Below, piece after piece: positions 63,318 through 64,000 of a stretch of 64,000 nucleotides of DNA. The notes below the pieces were generated by a model. It was not told the origin of the DNA. It saw nothing but the letters and a program-made list of their open reading frames with translations, and did no database searches. This DNA comes from an uncultured Rhodospirillales bacterium (lineage in GTDB: Bacteria > Pseudomonadota > Alphaproteobacteria > Acetobacterales > Acetobacteraceae). The DNA lies in the NCBI GenBank assembly GCA_903928895.1, contig CAIYSR010000093.1, positions 124,001-188,000 on the forward strand, in the 5' to 3' direction. The translations under genes and the position numbers were made by a program. The first letter of the stretch is position 1. Each line of letters starts with the position of its first letter.

Positions 63318-64000
63318 CTAGGCAGGAGGGTCCTGCAGGCCGATGGCGCGCAGGCGGGCCGATTCTTCGTCCCAGCCGGCGCGCTCCTTGACGTTGAGGA
63401 ACAAATGGACCGGGCGTTCCAACAGATTGCTCAGTTGCGCCCGGGCGTTGGCCCCGATTTCCTTGATCTTGCTGCCTTTTTGCCCGATCAGAATGGCTTT
63501 GTGGCCGGAGCGGGCGACATAGACGGTGGCCTCGATGCGGACCGAGCCATCCTTGCGCTCCTGAAAACTCTCGGTTTCCACGGTGGTGCCGTAAGGGATT
63601 TCGTCGTGGGTTTGCAGGAATATCTGCTCCCGCACGATCTCGGCTGCGAGCAGCCGGTCCGGCACGTCGGTCAGGTCGTCCTCGGGATAGAGCAGCGGGC
63701 CCACCGGCATCGCGGCGGCGATGGCATCGAGAAACTCCCTCAGCCCGTCGCCGGTGGAGGCGCTCACCATGTAGGTCTGTTCGAAGCTGGCGAGCTCGTT
63801 CAGCCGCGCCACCAGCGGCAGCAGGGCGCCGGGCGTGACCAGATCGCATTTGTTGAGCACCAACCAGGCCCGGCGCTTGCTCTCGCCGACGCGGGTGGCG
63901 ATCTCGGTCACCTGTGCGGTGATGCCAGCCTTGGAATCGACCAGCAGCAGCACAAGATCGGCATCGTCCGCCCCGGTCCAGGCGGCGGCCACCATCGCAC
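63318..64000 (-). CDS. era: GTPase Era, C-terminal part (5' end outside window)
   Basis: About 227 residues are visible; the frame runs past the right edge. LLLVDSKAGIT and LVLNKCDLV (G4) mark the end of the GTPase domain. A KH RNA-binding domain follows, with ILIGQKGSKIKEIG. Era binds 16S rRNA during 30S ribosome assembly. The N-terminal G1-G3 motifs are not in the window. Confidence 0.95.
   Translation of the reverse strand, partial: AMVAAAWTGADDADLVLLLVDSKAGITAQVTEIATRVGESKRRAWLVLNKCDLVTPGALLPLVARLNELASFEQTYMVSASTGDGLREFLDAIAAAMPVGPLLYPEDDLTDVPDRLLAAEIVREQIFLQTHDEIPYGTTVETESFQERKDGSVRIEATVYVARSGHKAILIGQKGSKIKEIGANARAQLSNLLERPVHLFLNVKERAGWDEESARLRAIGLQDPPA

Overview
The window is GC-rich, densely coded chromosomal DNA with short intergenic gaps and many ATGA/GTGA-type gene overlaps. 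It points to an alphaproteobacterium, most likely of the Acetobacteraceae (Acidiphilium/Rhodopila-like). The signs are a GTTC-N7-GTTC LexA-type box upstream of recA, a CckA-like hybrid kinase at the end of a flagellar export operon, a ClpS2-type adaptor, a DUF6468 flagellar protein and an NDUFS4-type complex I subunit. The family placement is inference; no rRNA or other decisive marker is present.

Layout. 1-6.2 kb: the tail of a glycosyltransferase, upp, a PhyH-type oxygenase, a metallophosphoesterase, a 3-oxoadipyl-CoA-type thiolase, a small metal-chaperone/DUF305 pair, an enoyl-CoA hydratase and clpS. 6.2-8.1 kb: a VOC protein and a PEP-CTERM exported protein with a textbook sigma-54 promoter. 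8.1-26.2 kb: a large flagellar/chemotaxis locus. flgF-flgG-flgA-flgH run leftward. fliL-fliM-DUF6468-motE-like-cheY-cheZ and a frameshifted TPR-rich gene run rightward, followed by speD-speE (spermidine synthesis). fliO-fliP run leftward, then flgB-flgC-fliE-fliQ-fliR-flhB-cckA-like run rightward. 26.2-30.7 kb: an SDR enzyme, recA with two LexA-type boxes, a cytidine-deaminase-like gene that appears to start at CTG on the recA stop codon, an MBL-fold hydrolase, a DUF192 protein, tRNA-Pro(UGG) and an NDUFS4-like gene.

30.7-46 kb: an M81/MlrC-like peptidase, a DUF2161 protein, a CMD-family protein, a cysteine-synthase paralogue, a rhodanese, a membrane protein, a polar amino-acid ABC transporter divergent from a second cysK, a PTP-like phosphatase, an MBL lactonase-like enzyme, an SDR, a VOC protein, GDP-mannose-to-deoxysugar genes (gmd, rmd-like) and an FkbM methyltransferase. 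46-52.4 kb: an iorAB-type molybdenum hydroxylase followed by a sulfur-oxidation cluster (fccA-like, fccB/soxF, soxX, soxY, soxZ, soxA). soxB is absent here, and the soxA signal peptide is partly encoded by a dispersed AT-rich repeat. 52.5-64 kb: a pair of MaoC-fold hydratases, an alpha/beta hydrolase, ada, two linked unknown genes, a ketodeoxygalactonate-type sugar-acid module (KDPG-type aldolase, dgoK-like kinase, DHDPS-family enzyme), MmgE/PrpD, an enoyl-CoA hydratase, a CaiB-type CoA transferase, a strong terminator and the C-terminal part of era.

No insertion sequence, integrase, CRISPR array or rRNA was seen. The least ordinary items are the repeat-derived SoxA leader, the SoxB-less Sox set with a non-canonical SoxY tail, the C10 frameshift in the flagellar TPR gene, the perfect sigma-54 promoter of the PEP-CTERM gene, and two genes whose only full-length start looks like CTG overlapping an upstream stop.
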